Source of the DNA: Myrica gale
Lineage: Eukaryota > Streptophyta > Magnoliopsida > Fagales > Myricaceae
Assembly: GCA_963930655.1 (NCBI GenBank)
Contig: OZ005621.1
Coordinates: 11,333,001-11,397,000 of the forward strand
Direction: 5' to 3'
DNA: 64,000 bases
Under the pieces are notes generated by a model. The model did no database searches. It was not told where the DNA came from and worked only from the letters and a program-made list of their open reading frames with translations. Position 1 is the stretch's first letter. Every line of letters begins with the position of its first letter. Positions 46,298-60,600 of the stretch are shown one piece after another. The translations under genes and the position numbers were made by a program.

Positions 46298-48229
46298 CAA
46301 ATTCATCTTGTTGTGTGATATCTAATGTACGAGAAATTGGCTTTACTAATATAAGAATTAAATTTGTATTATTTTTTGAGGATCGAATAGATTACTCATA
46401 ATATCCCAGACTGTACTTGAGATGTTCTGACAATATCAGTGTGATTAGCAGAGATGCTAAAACCTGCTTCATTAGTTAATTATAAAGCTTTTGAACATCT
46501 ATCGATCTTAGATTTTTGTTTATCTTAATTCATTTTTGTCTTGTAACATATTAGATATCTCATAATCTGCCACATATTGAGTATAAATCTAAAGTTGGTA
46601 TGTTGTAATTGAGTTTAATTACTACCCTTGATATGAATAATGTCAGTAATGGGGATTTTCCATTTATTAATTCGATTTTCAGCTAACAAATCAAAGCTTT
46701 TCGATGTCATTATCATTTAGCAACATACTCTGAGTTGGCTAAAACCAAGGCAGATTTAAGGTCTCTATTGAGAAGTTAATCCGAAGATATGGAAGTGTAT
46801 AAGCTTCTTATAATGATCACTGATCTCAACAAAATTAAAGAACTACCGAAGCAATGAGTTTTGAGTACTGTGATATGGTCTTTATTCTTTAATTGAGATA
46901 ATGTAGAACTCTATGGGTTGCATCCAAGTGTAGCGTTTTTGGCGTATCCATGAATTGACATATATAGCACGTGCACGTCAAGGCTAGTCCAGTGACAGTG
47001 AAGAGAAATCCAAAATAAGCTCTCCAGCATGATCACTGAAGCTAGATTTTGTACCATATGATAAATTCTTAGTTTGGCACCCAGAATTTCGGTATTCTCA
47101 AGTGTCGCAAGAACATATTTTCTTTGCGACAAAATATTTCATAAGAAAAACTCTCAGACAAGGGAGATGTAGGAGTTGGTTTGATCAAAAGTAAATTGAA
47201 GTCAAGACTGCATCCCAGCAAAAATGACTTCGCCTCTTTGCTTGAAAAAGTAAGGTTGGAAAGTGTTAGTTTCATAGTTTATGTATTGGCGAAATTCCTT
47301 GTCAAGAGTTTGTTCAATTGTTGTAAAATTGATGAGTTATATTTAACGTGTCTTAGAATGAAGTATCATCTTTATGATATTCTTGGTTTATTGGGTTGAG
47401 AAACTCAAATCTTGATGATTTTCTTGTTGACATACTTTGAAGGGTCTTTTTATTAGAACACTGTTGTAAATCAAATCTGTGTTTTTTTTTTATCAGAGTT
47501 AGACTATTTCGAAATCAGACTTGAATTTAGTGTGAAGTTCTTAATAACATAGTCATAAACATCTATTCGCCCCCTCTTTGTGTAGATTGGGTCTAAATCT
47601 TAGTTCTTAGATGGATAGTGGTACTCCCAACATTACATGATAGCCTGATTTCATTTGATTTTGACGATAATAAACCGTCTATTATATTATCAAGATATTC
47701 TCTACTCCTAAAAATTTATTTTTTTTGATAGAAATAATCTCTTATCATTTTAAATCTGGATGGATCACGCTCAACTTGTCTATATTTTATTGATTTATCA
47801 ATATTAAATTAAACATATGTTTACATTGAAGATATTACTTAAAGCTCAAATTAATCTGAAAGTCAGGAGGCTCAAACTATGAAAATCTAAGTTAATAATC
47901 GACTACACAGTCCAAGGGTGTCAACTACATGCTGAAAAGATTAAGCCCAAAAAAGTCAAAGTCGAACTTCACAGACGCAAAAAGTCAAAATCGAAGAAAG
48001 TGTCGACTACATCAGAAAACTCAATGCTCAAAATGTCAAAGTCCAACCTTAAAATAAAAAAAGTCATGGTCATGATTTGTGTCGACTACACAAAGTATAA
48101 GTCGACTAATGCTCTTCAACCAGAAAATAGAATTTTGGATTTGCCTGAGGGGAGTCAACTACATGGTCACAAAGACTAGACTACTATCAGCGAGACAACT
48201 TTTGGATAGCTCAGAATTTAAAACTTCAA
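46298..48229. other. 3' flank of the ankyrin-PGG gene and repeat debris
   Basis: No gene was recognised. 47540-47700 (CATCTATTCGCCCCCTCTTTG; TTTGATTTTGACGATAATAA) resembles pieces of Copia LTR ends. 47900-48180 has several GTCGACTAC/GTCAACTAC motifs, but no complete LTR could be delimited. Confidence 0.4.
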
Positions 48230-49508
48230 GGGCTTGTTTGGGAAAGGGGTTGAGGTTGAGGTTTTGGTTTAACTTTTGGTTCAAATTTCAAATTTTTTGA
48301 TTTAAATATTGTTTTGTTGTAAAGATTTGTTTGGTTGTTTAAGATTTGATATGATTTATATTTTAATTAAATTAAATAACACTAATTTATAGTTATTATG
48401 ATATTAAAAAAATAAAAAATATAAAAAATGATTATTATAAAATTTGAAAAATATATAATTCAAAAAATATGTAGAAAATAGTTTCATAAATATCAAAAAT
48501 TATAAAAATAGATAAAATATGAAACTAATAAAAAATATTCATAAAAATTAAAAGACAAAGATAAAATCGTGCCAAATTTATATATATAAAAAATAAAACT
48601 TTACAAAAAAAAATTTGATTAAAAACTTCAAAAATACAAACTTAAAAATAATTAGCAAATATAATCATTATCAAAATTATTACAAAAAAATAATAAATAA
48701 ACCAATAGAGAATATTAAAAAATTTATTAAAATAGTTACAAAAGTGTATAAATGTCTATAAAAGTTTTACCCACAAAATGTTTTGCAAAGTACAAACTCT
48801 CTAATACCCGTGTTAAGCATTTACTCAACCCTAACGAGCTAGGTAGTAACAATAAATGCAAATAATTTGCTCAGAAAAGAAAATATGCAAATAGTTCATT
48901 TTTACTAATCAATCATGAATCAACTTACTATAATAAATCCCCCCCTTATGGTAGTTTTTGCTTAGTTAGTTTATTGTACCGAACTCTGTTTCTTTCTATT
49001 TTTTTAAAACATTTATAGAGATTTATACACTTTTGTAACTATTTTAATACTTTTCATTATTATTTTCTCTATTATTTTTTGTAATAAATTTGATAATGAT
49101 TATATTGGCTAATTATTGTTAATTTTTTATTTTTGAAAATTTTATTTGTTTCATAAATTTTGCTCAATTTTTATCTTGTCTTCTAATTTTTATGAATAAT
49201 TTTTATTAGTTTCATATTTTATCTATTTTTATAATTTTTGATATTTATGAAACTATTTTCTACATATTTTTTGAATTATATATTTTTTGAATTTTTTAAA
49301 ATCATTTTATATTTTATATTTTTTAAATATCATAATAAGTATAAATTAGTATTATTTAATTTAATTAAAATATAAATCATTTCAAATCTTAAACAACCAA
49401 ACAAACCTTTACAACAAAATAATATTTAAATAAAAAAATTTGAAATTTGAAAGTTGAACTAAAAGTTAAACCAAAACCAAAACCTCAACCCCTTTCCCAA
49501 ACAAGCCC
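48230..49508. mobile_element. Foldback element with arms of about 500 bp
   Basis: The left arm (48230-48764) starts GGGCTTGTTTGGGAAAGGGG. The right arm (49010-49508) is its reverse complement, ending CCCCTTTCCCAAACAAGCCC. They match along nearly their full length, for example GTTTAAGATTTGA(T/A)ATGATT, ATATGTAGAAAATAGTTTCA and GTTACAAAAGTGTATAAAT. The loop is about 245 bp. CAA lies directly outside on both sides (48227-48229 and 49509-49511), a possible 3-bp TSD as in PIF/Harbinger-type elements, whose ends also tend to begin GGGC/GGCC. No transposase is encoded. Confidence 0.85.
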
Positions 49509-49511
49509 CAA

Positions 49512-50804
49512 ATGGCTATCTTTACATTTAATGCACCCAACGACTAGGAAAAGTTGTCTTACTATCAAAAGAGGCAAATGGAGCATGGTAAACAAGATTT
49601 ACACATTTGATTTGAAATCTCCCTCTCAAAGCCAAGTTCTTGCTCTCTCATTTTGAAGAACATCCTTCTTGGGTTGGTGTGAGCTTTAAAGGAAAATCTT
49701 TTTCACTACCAGTGCATTTTATTGGCATATTCGAATATTCTAGAGCATTTATTTTGAGAATGATCTCTCTATCTATGTGAGGGTTTTCCAATACCATAAA
49801 ACTTGAAATTTGAAAGCGTCGGGTTCAAAACGTATAATTACGTATGAGGTTAGGGAAAACCTTTGTGATGATAGCAGATGTTTGGTAAGAAAAGTATTTT
49901 CACTAGGAGAAAATTCTGTTTACGACTTTTACGGGGATTTGTGAAATGAAGGTAAATGTTATTGGGGATTGACTTCCGTTTTATTTGACTGTTAAACCAC
50001 ATGCAAAATGATTGAAATGTCAAATTTACTAAAAATATTAAAAAATTAATATCAAATTATATATAAAAGTAGTATTTTTTAAATAAAAATATTGAAACTC
50101 TATTTCAGTAATCAATTTATTTTTAATTTAGTTCTCAAATTTTTATTTATTTTTTAAAATTTTGTATTAGATGAGCATTTTGATCATTTGCATATTTTTC
50201 CATATGACTTAAAGGCCAAATCAAATGGAAGGTTGCTCATGTTTCAAACATAAGGAAGCAAATAGCCGTTTTGAAACTTGGGGGTCAAGATTAATTTTAG
50301 CTTATAATTAAGGGGCATACTACACTCTATTTAAATTTTCTCAATAACAAGGTTGGAAATCATTCTTCTTATCAAAATCCATCATTTAATATTGAAAATA
50401 TATGCAAAAGCACTGAGTTACTTAAAGTTAGCTTAACACTTCACTCTTAAGAACACAAATTTTAATGTCAAAACGAAATAGCACGAAGTCACCCTAAAAT
50501 AAAGCATACACATAACGGCTCATGGCTCCCTCACCTACTAAGCACATGAAAAAAATAATCATAGCAATGACCATTCCCTTGAAGAACAAGGTCAAGCAGA
50601 TGCAAAATCCAAGACATAATATCAACCCTTTTTGTTGTCTATTTATCTCTCTTGCTCTGTGATGTCTTACCTCAGTATGATACTTGCTCGGTTCCGGATT
50701 GTTGTCTATTTATCCAACACATAATTTGAAGAATATTATTCACAACACAAGTTGTAGAAAAATGTGTTAAATTTGAAGATACCTACCCCTACAATTCTTG
50801 GGAT
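49512..50804. other. Intergenic stretch, nothing recognised
   Basis: AT-rich sequence with no supported gene or repeat. Confidence 0.5.
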
Positions 50805-51125
50805 TGGATTCGGACTAGACTGTATGGGTCCAGACACATCCAGACCCACGGTCTGAATTTAATTCAACAAATTCAAAGATAGATAGGCTGCCACCTAATT
50901 TAATGAGGCCTGACCTGTGCTAGCTCGGTTCAGCTTCTTGCTAAGCCGACTAGGTGTGAGTTAGGCCCCCTTTTTAGGCCTCCATAGTTATACCGGTCGG
51001 ACCACAAAAATTTATGTGCGACCATACTCTGACCTCTACGACGTGAACACTTTGAACCCATTACATAGGCTCATTTCAAAATCTATTTGAAATCCGAATA
51101 AAATCTCACCCATTTCCAAACTCCA
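50805..51125. repeat. Dispersed repeat, copy 2
   Basis: Partner of 31075-31405 in the same orientation (GGATTCGGACTAGAC, GGCTGCCACCTAATTTAATG, AGGCCTCCATAGTTATACCG, AAATTTATGTGCGACCA). It is followed by several tandem-like CTCACCCATTTC phrases (51105-51240). Confidence 0.7.
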
Positions 51126-54100
51126 AATCCCTCCTATTTAGTTTCTTCCCAAGTCCCCCCATTTCATTTTCCTACCCATTTCAAAATCCCTTAAATCCCT
51201 CAAATCTCACCCATTTCAAAATTCCTCAAAATCCCACCCGCTTTGTTTTTTGGTATTGGTTCGAAGAAACCGCACATAGTGGGTCAAGCGCACTCAGTAC
51301 TGAGCTCTATGAATTCAGGTAATCATTACACATCTCCTTTGTCTTATTTGGTAGTTAAATTATGGAATTGACTATGTAGACCAATGCCATTATAGTTTTT
51401 ATTGGGTTTTCTTACATAAACAGTCTAAATTTAGGATTGATGAATCATTTTATGAACATGGGATCTGTGAGCTAGACCAATTGCTCAAAAGAACTTACTA
51501 CATGCTATCTACTTGTGTTCTAGGTATTTCCGTAATTGGATTAGATTGGATTGTACAGTTATGTATCACCTCCTTGAGTTCATATGATGTCCATACAATA
51601 TTTTACTGTGGGTTTCGTATATTTTCTCTCTTAGATGATAAATTATCAATGAGGTTGTGGCGGAAGGTATATTTGATTATTGATATTTTTTTATACAAAA
51701 TACATTCAAGAGAAAGTGCATCTGTATAATGATATATAAGATTTACTGTCTCATGTATTTGATTACGAAGAAATTTCTAGGTAAGGAAGTTCTTAAACTT
51801 TGGGGACTCAGAAGATATCCTTTTGGCCTTACCTAGGTATCAAGGAACAAAAATACATCTGTCATACCTATTACACGTACTTTGTTGACTGTTATTTGTC
51901 GTAAACCAAAACAACAAATACTATAAGACTCTATTCTACCATATTTATCTCCTTCAGATATTGAAAAAGAAATAATTGTTCTATCCTATGAATATAAAAA
52001 ACTTTTTTCGTAAAATCTCGTCTACTAATAAGTTTCTGGTCCAACAGAGAACGAAAAGGACAATATACGGGATGGGTAGAAGAAGTTGTGATATGTGTCT
52101 CGATCTATGATCGGAAACTACGAGATATAGATATAAAAGAAGACACCAACCCTAAGGATCCATAGAATTCATTGTGAAGTGTTGGGAAAAACACTCAAAT
52201 CGTACGAGAGAGAAATTTTTGTACTACAATTATTACAAGCAATTAGATTGCTATTTCATTTTACCTAGTTATATCTTTGTTGTGCAACATGCCATGGAGC
52301 TATGTTAGTTTCAATGTTCACAAAAACAATGAGTTTGTTATACTCTTAAACATAAGATTGTGGTGGGAAGTCTATGCCAAGTGACTCAGTTTGTCACTTC
52401 TCCTTTTCACTTCAAAGCACTGTTATTACCCTATGCAGTATTTCCTTGTCACCACACTCTCCATTGAATATATAAATTATCCAATAAGCACAAACTTTTT
52501 TTTCTATAAATTGTTTCTTCTTAAAATGTCTAAACTCTCTTTTTCAGAATATCTTGTGATAGACTGTATCTTTGTTTTCATAGTAGCTTATCTATTGAGT
52601 ACTAACAACTGACAAATGGATATTTAGAGACTTTTTTTCCAGGAGAATGATATTCATTAAAATCCTTTTCTGCTAGGCTGACACTTCATATGCATTTTGT
52701 GGTAGACATTTCAGATAAGTGCAACAATAAAGGGATCACACAATTCACTGAGCTTCTGAGCAACTAGTCTGGCTCTCAAGGATACTGCGTGTATGGTATT
52801 ATTGCTTTTTTGGTGACTAAATATATTTTTTTGTGGTTGATAATATGCCAAACTTAGACCTCAACCTATATGCTGAACTTCCATGCCACCTTCGTTTTCC
52901 TAAACTAATGAGGGAACATATGACTGCATATAGGGGACTGATTAATTACAGTGTAGTATTAGTAGTGTCCTTGATTTTAGCAGGTGTATGTTTGACCTCA
53001 TTATTTCGAAGCACTAGATTTTATTTAATAATTTGATTTCATGAGAGTGATTTCAAAATTATTTCCTTTCAGAGTACTTTGCATATAACATGGATGAGGC
53101 AAGAGACTCTAGTTGTCTTGTTATAATCTTCAGCGTGTTTTTAACTCACCCATAATAGTTGTGTTTGGTCTAGTTTTGCTTTTTTGGTTCGCTGATGTTT
53201 ATCTATACGATTTTACCGACGTGTCACATCATGATGCTTTTGTTTTCAAAGTTGTAGTTTCTTTCCCTTTCGCAATTGTTTCTCCTCAACGAGACGATTA
53301 CCTAGCATTATTGCTACTTTCGTATTCTTTTCTTGCTTTGAAGTTGTCTGAGTTTTGATTGGTGTGATTTTTTTGGTCTCTCAATACAGTCGATGAATCT
53401 AAGCTTTCTCTTGGAGTTTCTGTTTGGTTGGCTGGAAATCCGATTGAAGGAAGAGACTACGAAAAATAGTTAGTTATGCTTCTCATTATTTCAGCTTGTA
53501 AAATGAGAAAGATTACTTCAAAAACACTGAAATATGTGGAGGACTTTAGTTATTTTTTGATCCAATGAGTGAAACATGCAACATAATATCTCTTTGATGG
53601 GTGCGGGATTCTTGTTCAGTTCTTGCTTTGACAATGCGCTTGTCGTAACCTAATCATCCGCTAATGTACTTCCTCCACCTGTATTAGTATTTCAGTAAAA
53701 AAATATAATAGAAAGCCGCTTCTCAGTTAGATGGCTTTGACGTTAAGTAGATTTGTCCATAAGAGGAAGTGCAAGAGGGTTCTTAGAGTGGTGCAAGGAA
53801 TTACTGAAAAGCAAGAAATCTACAGATGTGCCAGTATACAGTAACACCAAAATTGTTCTTGTTCTAAACAATTGCGACATGTGAGAGTAGAATTTTCTGG
53901 TTCTTAGGTTCTATAGGGAATTGAGATATATATATGACAAAAATTATATATAGCACACATATATGTCATATTTCATGTTTTTTATATCTCAAATAATGTT
54001 TTGGTTTTTAATGAGATTAAAACTTACGAAGAGTGAGACAAACATTTGATATAGGCTGTGATGAGTGGAGAACTTTTGTTTTCCTCTCATATTCAGATTC

Positions 54101-54176
54101 TAAAGTTAAATGCCACTTCCAATCCAATGTTATATATATTAGCAATAATGTTTACGTTGATCATTGGGCTCAAGGC
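51126..54176. other. Intergenic region without a confident gene
   Basis: Several short open frames on the plus strand (51481, 52391, 53113) are hydrophobic and AT-driven. Around 53392-53470 a frame DESKLSLGVSVWLAGNPIEG follows a TTTGGTCTCTCAATACAG acceptor-like site and could be an exon relic. No family was recognised. Confidence 0.3.
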
Positions 54177-55427
54177 GGATCATTTTTTTAACTTATTGAT
54201 TATGTAGACTCTATGTGTTGATACATACTTTATGTTCTTTTAAATAAATTCTTACCATGACCTATCTTTGTGAACACAGTAAAATTTGGAGACAAAGCCT
54301 AGGATCAAACGTTGTGCGGTGAAGAGTAAGGATAAGACATCATCTTCGAGGATGGGGAGAGGAATGCTGGAAGCTGCAAACCCTGCTGATTTTTGAGATG
54401 AGGATTGTGCTACATTATATTCTACGGTTTATCCAAAAGAATGGTGATGAGGATAATGAATATATAAGTTTATGTGTTGGGTGAGTTGGATCTTTATAGT
54501 CATTTTCAATTACAAGGGTGAGAGAGTTTGTGTAAAATGAGAAGATATGTTTACCTAAAGTTTGTTAGAAACTTTTTGGCTAATATGACATGGACAAGAG
54601 ATAATAGTTTTACCATTAGAAGCTTAGTGAGTAGGAAGCCCATTGAGCTTACTGTGGAGAAGTTAAGTGAGATTATGAGAATATCTTATCGTGGAGAGTA
54701 GGTATATGAGTACAAATTTAAGACTTAAGAAAAAGATTGAGAGTATTGAGATGTTGTTAGGTTTTTTTTTGGATTGGGAGTATTGAGGACAAACACCTTT
54801 AGTTGTCTCATAGGCTCCTTTATCTAATTTCAACCTATAAATTTCAACCTAGAGGTAGTCACAGGGGTGGTTACGTTTATGAACATTTATATGATTGAGC
54901 ATTTCGTGAACCATACGCCCATAAATCTACCTTATATCATGCTAAAGCATATGGTATATGCTCGTGAATAAAAGGTCCTCCTCAATGGATTAATTTTTAA
55001 ACACTGGAATTCTAAAGGATACGAGGGAGGTTGATGCACCACCCCAATCTGATGCCTTTAACTTCCAAACAAACGAGAAGATTAGTTATTAGAAGAAATC
55101 AAGAGGAGAGTGGTTTTCCAAGGTTGGTAGTAGCGAGGGCAGAGGTGGTAACGAGATTGATGTGATGAGAGTTCGGAAGTTCCTCCTCATTCCTTGACTA
55201 CACATGAGCACCCTTCTTCGTCCAACACAACTTGACAAGAATATATAGACACTCACATTGGCAAGATTCAAGGCAGCGTCAAAAAGTTGCAAGGCAGCAT
55301 TGATCTTTATTTCAAGTCCTCAATATGATAATTGATGTAATCTAGAATATTAGCTGACTTGTTAGTACATAATCATGTTATTTAAGCAATCTGTTAGAGC
55401 ATAATCATAAGATCAAATTCTCAAGTT
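54177..55427 (+). pseudogene. Tandem unit A: decayed plant-transposon ORF
   Basis: First of five head-to-tail units. After a leader with GATTATGTAGACTCTATG and CACAGTAAAATTTGGAGAC (54275), a degraded frame reads VLGELDLYSHFQ, then NFLANMTWTRDN, TIRSLVSRKPIELTVEKLSE, later a LSHRL-like block and YMIEHFVNH-like sequence. This resembles the 'putative plant transposon protein' domain (Transposase_32, PF20167). Stops interrupt it repeatedly. Confidence 0.65.
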
Positions 55428-56239
55428 GGATCGCTTTTTTTACTTATCGATTGTGTAGACTCTATGTTGATATATACTATATGTTCATTTTGAGAAATTT
55501 TCACCGTGACTAGTCATTGTGAACATAGTAAAATTTGGAGACTATGTCTAGGGTCAAACATTGTGCTGCAAAGAGTAAGTGTAAGATATCATTTACGAGG
55601 ACGAGGAGGGAAATGCAAGAAGGTGCAAACCCCGTGAATTTTTGAAATGATGATTGTGCTGCTTCATAAATCTACAATTTTTTTTTAAAAAGCACGGTGA
55701 TGAGAGGAATTAACATATAAGTCGATGTGTTTGGTGAGTTGGATCTTTGTGTTCATTTTCAATTCCAAGGGTGGGAGAGTTTGTGTGAAATGGGTATGTT
55801 TACCAAAAAATATGTTAGACAATTTTTTGCCAACATGACGTGGATAAGGGATAATGGTCTTACCATTAGAAGCATAGTGAGAAGAAAGCCCATTGAGCGT
55901 ACACTGGAGAAGTTAAGGGAGATTATGAGAATCTTTTGTCGTGGAGAGCAGATATATGAGTAAAAGTTAAGCCTTAGGAAAAAGAATGAGACTATTGGAA
56001 TGCCGTTAGGTTCCTACACATTTTGAGGCCAAACACTTGATGTTGTCTCATAGGCTTCTACCTTATATCATGCTGGAGCCTATGGTGTATTCTTGTGAAT
56101 ATAAGGTCCTCTCTTATGAATTAATTTTTACCAATATTTTTAACCATAATAAAATTCTAATGGATATGAGGGAGATTAACGCACTACTCCAATCTGATTC
56201 CTTTAACTTCCAAACATTGGTTAACATGAATCTCAAGGT
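55428..56239 (+). pseudogene. Tandem unit B (short)
   Basis: Same order as unit A, but about 400 bp is missing from the middle and end. Its open part (55727-55963) keeps FGELDLCVHFQFQGWESLCE, RQFFANMTWIRDNGLTIRS and KPIERTLEKLREIMRI before a stop. Confidence 0.65.
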
Positions 56240-57454
56240 GGATCCCTTTTTTAACTTATTGATTGTGTAGACTCTATGCGTTGATATATACATTATGTTC
56301 TTTTTAAGAATTTCTAACCGTGACCTATATTTTTGAACACAGTAAAATTTAGAGACTATGCATAGGATCAAACGTTGTGTTGTGAAGAGGAAGGATAAGA
56401 CATCATCTTCGAGCACAGGGAGGGAAATGTCGGAAGGTGCAAACTTCGCGAAATTTCAAAATGATGATTGTGTTCCTTCATAATTCTAAGGATTTTATAA
56501 ACAAACAGTGATGAGGGAAATGAACGTATAAGTCGATGTTTTGGGTGAGTTGGATCTTTATGGTCATTTTCAATTCTAAGGGTGGGGGAGTTTATGTGTA
56601 ATGGATAGATATGTTGCCCAAAGTATGTTAGACAATTTTTTTCCAACATGATGTGGAAAGTGATAACTGTCTTACCTTTAGAAGCTTAGTGAGTAGTAAG
56701 CCCATTGATCATACTGTGGAGACGTTAAATGAGATTGAGACTATTGAGATGTTGTTAGATTTCTTTTGGCTTGAGATAATGAAGAAGATGTTCCTACACA
56801 TTTTGAGGCCAAATACCTTAAGTTGTCTCATAGGCTCCTCTATCTTATTTTAACCGACAACTTTCTACTTAGACGTGGTTATAAGGGGTGGTTACGTTTA
56901 TGGACGTTTATATGATTGAGTACCTCGTGATCCATAGGCATATAAATATACCTTATGTCATGCAGGAGCAATTAGTGTATGATCGTGAACAAAAGAATGT
57001 CCTCCCTGATATGATGGATGTTGATGCGCCATCCTCATTTGATACCTTTAACTTGCAAACATTTAGAAAGATGGGTTATAAGAACTCAAGAGGAGAGAGT
57101 GGTTTTTAGGGCCGATAGAATCGAGGATAGTGGTGGTAACAAAGGTGGTGTGACGAGGGTGCAAAATTCCCTTTTAATCCCTTGGCTACTAATGAGCAGC
57201 CTTCTTCATTCTACATGAATTGAAGAGAATCTATACACACTCGCATTTAAACTACAGACACTCGCATTGGGTCCATAGATACTAGCATTGGCGAGATTCA
57301 AGGCAGCATCAAGAAGTTGCAAGACAACATTAATCTCTATTTCAGGTCCCATAAGTGATAATTGAGGTAATATAATGTTAGATAATTTGTTAGTGCATAA
57401 TCATGCCAATTAAGCAATTTGTTAGTGCATAATCATTTGACCAGAATCTCAATG
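56240..57454 (+). pseudogene. Tandem unit C
   Basis: Full-length unit of about 1.2 kb. CACAGTAAAATTTAGAGAC is at 56338. Decayed pieces include SLVSSKPIDHTVETLNEI and, near 56890, TFMDVYMIEYLVIHRHINI. The end carries the recurrent CATAATCATGCCA/TTTAAGCAATTTGTTAG block. Confidence 0.65.
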
Positions 57455-57623
57455 TAGATATCTTTTTTAAATTATCAATTGTGTAAACTCTATGTATTGA
57501 TATATAATTTGTGTTCGTTATGAGAAATTCTTACCGTTACTAATCTTTGTGAACACAGTAAAATTTGGAGACCATGTCTAGGATCAAATGTTCTGCCGCG
57601 AATAGTAAGTGTAAGACATCATC

Positions 57624-60600
57624 TGCCAATCCCTGAACGCTAGTCCAAAGAGGGCTAATGACAGCCGCGAGAGCTCGCCATGACGAACTCTCAAGCGCAC
57701 GTAACTTAACCTTGTAGCGGATTTTTTTATTCAAACTAATATGCTATTACTAATTCAGAAAATATGAATTTCTTTAGTTCATGAAAATACTATTCAAAAG
57801 TTTAGTTTCTTATTCAGAAGCTGACATGCATACTCTCAGACACTCTTACGTAGTGAACGAATATGTAAATAAATATACACGCAATAAAAACGTATACTTA
57901 TATCACATAACACACATAGAGAAAATTTAAAGCAATAAGTTACGATTACATCATGATTTCAAAATACAAGTTACTTAGAGTCTTAAGTTGGTCTCGTAGC
58001 CTGAATAGGCCTCAACCACATCACTATGGAGATTCAAATCAGCTCTTTCAAAAATTAAAAGGATCTACTTGTACTGCGAATCAGTGAAGGGCACCCTCGT
58101 CAGCCCCCTCCTCATAAGTTCCTTCACCTGGAACTTCAAATGGAACGATACAGTTGAAAATACTATAAGTCAAATGACTTAGTAAGGGATGCTTAATGAA
58201 TTGAGATATGCATGACTTGAAGCATGATCACGGATGATAGATATATATATGCCAAAAATAAATGCATGTTCATGTATGAGACTCTTCTACACGACATGCT
58301 TAAACGTAGTTTCATCTTTATTTGGGCTACTTCTATCGTTCCATTTACCCCTGAAGTCATGGTTGTACGTTCCCTTCGGAACTATTCTCTTTTCCCCTGA
58401 GAACATGTCATTTGGTCGAGCTATCCCTTAAAGTGGCCCCAGGCCTGATGGCTAAACACGACCCTCAGAGGTCCACACCTTCTCACATTCGTCCTTCAGT
58501 GTGGTTGCACATACCTCGAGGACTTCCCATCCTTCTCGCATTCGTCCTTCGGAGTGGGTGCCCATAGGAGTCATCCATCTAACATTCTTCTTTCGGAGTG
58601 GATGCACCTATCGTTACGGTATCAACCATCTTATTTAACCCCATAACTTATAATAACATAAAATAAAATCGTACTTTCATTTGCATAAAATTTCTCTTTC
58701 TTCCTTTTGAGAAAATCAATGTAAATGCTCATGACGTGCTTGATGACAATTATTCATGATGTATATCATTCTATTTTTCGAAAAATATAATTTTTTCACT
58801 TACCTTTGTCCACTCGAGCTTATGGTGGTGCCTTGCCTACAAATGAATCATATTAATGCTTTCACTCAAATGAATAAGAGATGTACTTGATGCAGCAAAT
58901 CATCATGTATTTCATAATAAACATTTCATAGTAATTCACACATTTTTCTTTACTAACTAGTAGCAGTTCTACAATTTAAAAATTTATCTTAATGTTTCCG
59001 AATCTATTAAAATTGGATGCCAAAATGATCCCTACACTCCATGTTGTAACATATTAAAATTTTAGGTAATTTGGAGCTTGTTTACCACTCGAATGATTTA
59101 CCCGAAAATGCAAGTTGCTGGGGGTGTCCAAGCTGGCAGCTTCGATTTCTCCAGCTTCAAAGTTTCATTACTTCAAAAACATGGCTCCAAATTACATGAA
59201 ATTAATTTCAAACTTCTCTAATTTCATATCTCAAACTTGAAGATAAAAAACGGAACTAATTTACATTTTAAAAAACACTTCATACATTGTCAATGAGTAG
59301 ATTGGGTATAGTTTGCTTGTTTTTGTAGCAAGCCACAGAAATAGTCCAAACTCTTGAGTAAATGGTTTCTGGAAATTATGATGCTTGAAGAGACCATAGT
59401 TTGCTGCTGTTAATATATGTAATTGGTTGAAAACAAAACTTTCTTGTTGTTGTTGTTGCACCTATAGAGGTCAAACCTTATCTATTATGAACTATTGTTG
59501 TTGTTGGGGAACCCGTAGCATTGATAAGCTTGACCTATAATGTTGGAGATCACTAAGAATTATAGAGTAGACTTGTTAAACTAGTTACTGAAATTAGTTT
59601 CTGTAGATCACAAAGCTCGGATTAGGAGTAACCTTTATGCAATATTAAAATATTATCCCTTGATCTTAGGAGAGAGTATAGGCCTATGGAATTAAAAGAT
59701 TTTAAGTCATACTTCGGGTGATTCTGATAAACATTGAGTGAGTTATGGATTTTTAAAGGTCCAGACGTCAAGCTGCCAGCAGCCTTGCACGTCCAGAACT
59801 TTTGCTCATTCCAAGTACAATTTAAGTGATCAATTTAAGTTATATTTTTATGGATCTGGTCTTTCATTTTAAGTTTATGAAAGATAAACATTTTAAGATA
59901 AATTTCGTGTGATTTAGATATGTAGTGAATAAGTTATGGTGTTTTTGAAAGTGGAAGGCCGAGCTAAAGGAAGCAGCAGTGTTGACTTAAATTGATCACT
60001 TAAGTCAACACTAAAACAAGCAAACTATACCCAATCTACTCATTGACAACAAGATCACTTATGGCAACAACACCGCCATGCCTACTTCCTCAAATCTGGA
60101 ATTTTTCTCTCTAGGCAGCTGTACATCATAGAATTCATCCAATCTTCAAAGCTTTTATCCACTACAACACCAAAATCTCTCCATGCCATAACAACCAACA
60201 TTCAAGAACCTATTTAAACCCCTAAGGTGGTGCAGAAAATAACTGGGACATCCATGAAAGTAGGGGATCAAATCTACCACTTTAAAATAGTGTACCCGAA
60301 TTCTGCAGCAGGTAGCACAGAGCATACCCTTTTCTTTTCCTGCAAGTTTTCTTCCTTTTTTTATCATAACCTTCTTCATGTAGAAATTTCACCCATTATT
60401 CTAGATTTAAAACCTCAGTTTTATTTTCCAGCAACTTAGCAAATTAAATTAGAACTTAACACAGTAGTTGAAAGCATACGTGCAACACTACACACCAATA
60501 GATCTACCTTTCTCTCTCTAGATCCTAACTTTGGTAATTTTATGTTTTCAAAACTACTCTTATCCTACCTGTGCATGCTCTTAGTTCACATATTTTCCCC

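Noticed and set aside
51900..52200. Possible organelle-derived DNA (sequence around AGAAGTTGTGATATGTGTCT)
   Set aside because: It gave an impression of plastid-like sequence, but I could not place it in any plastid or mitochondrial gene; a search against organelle genomes would decide.
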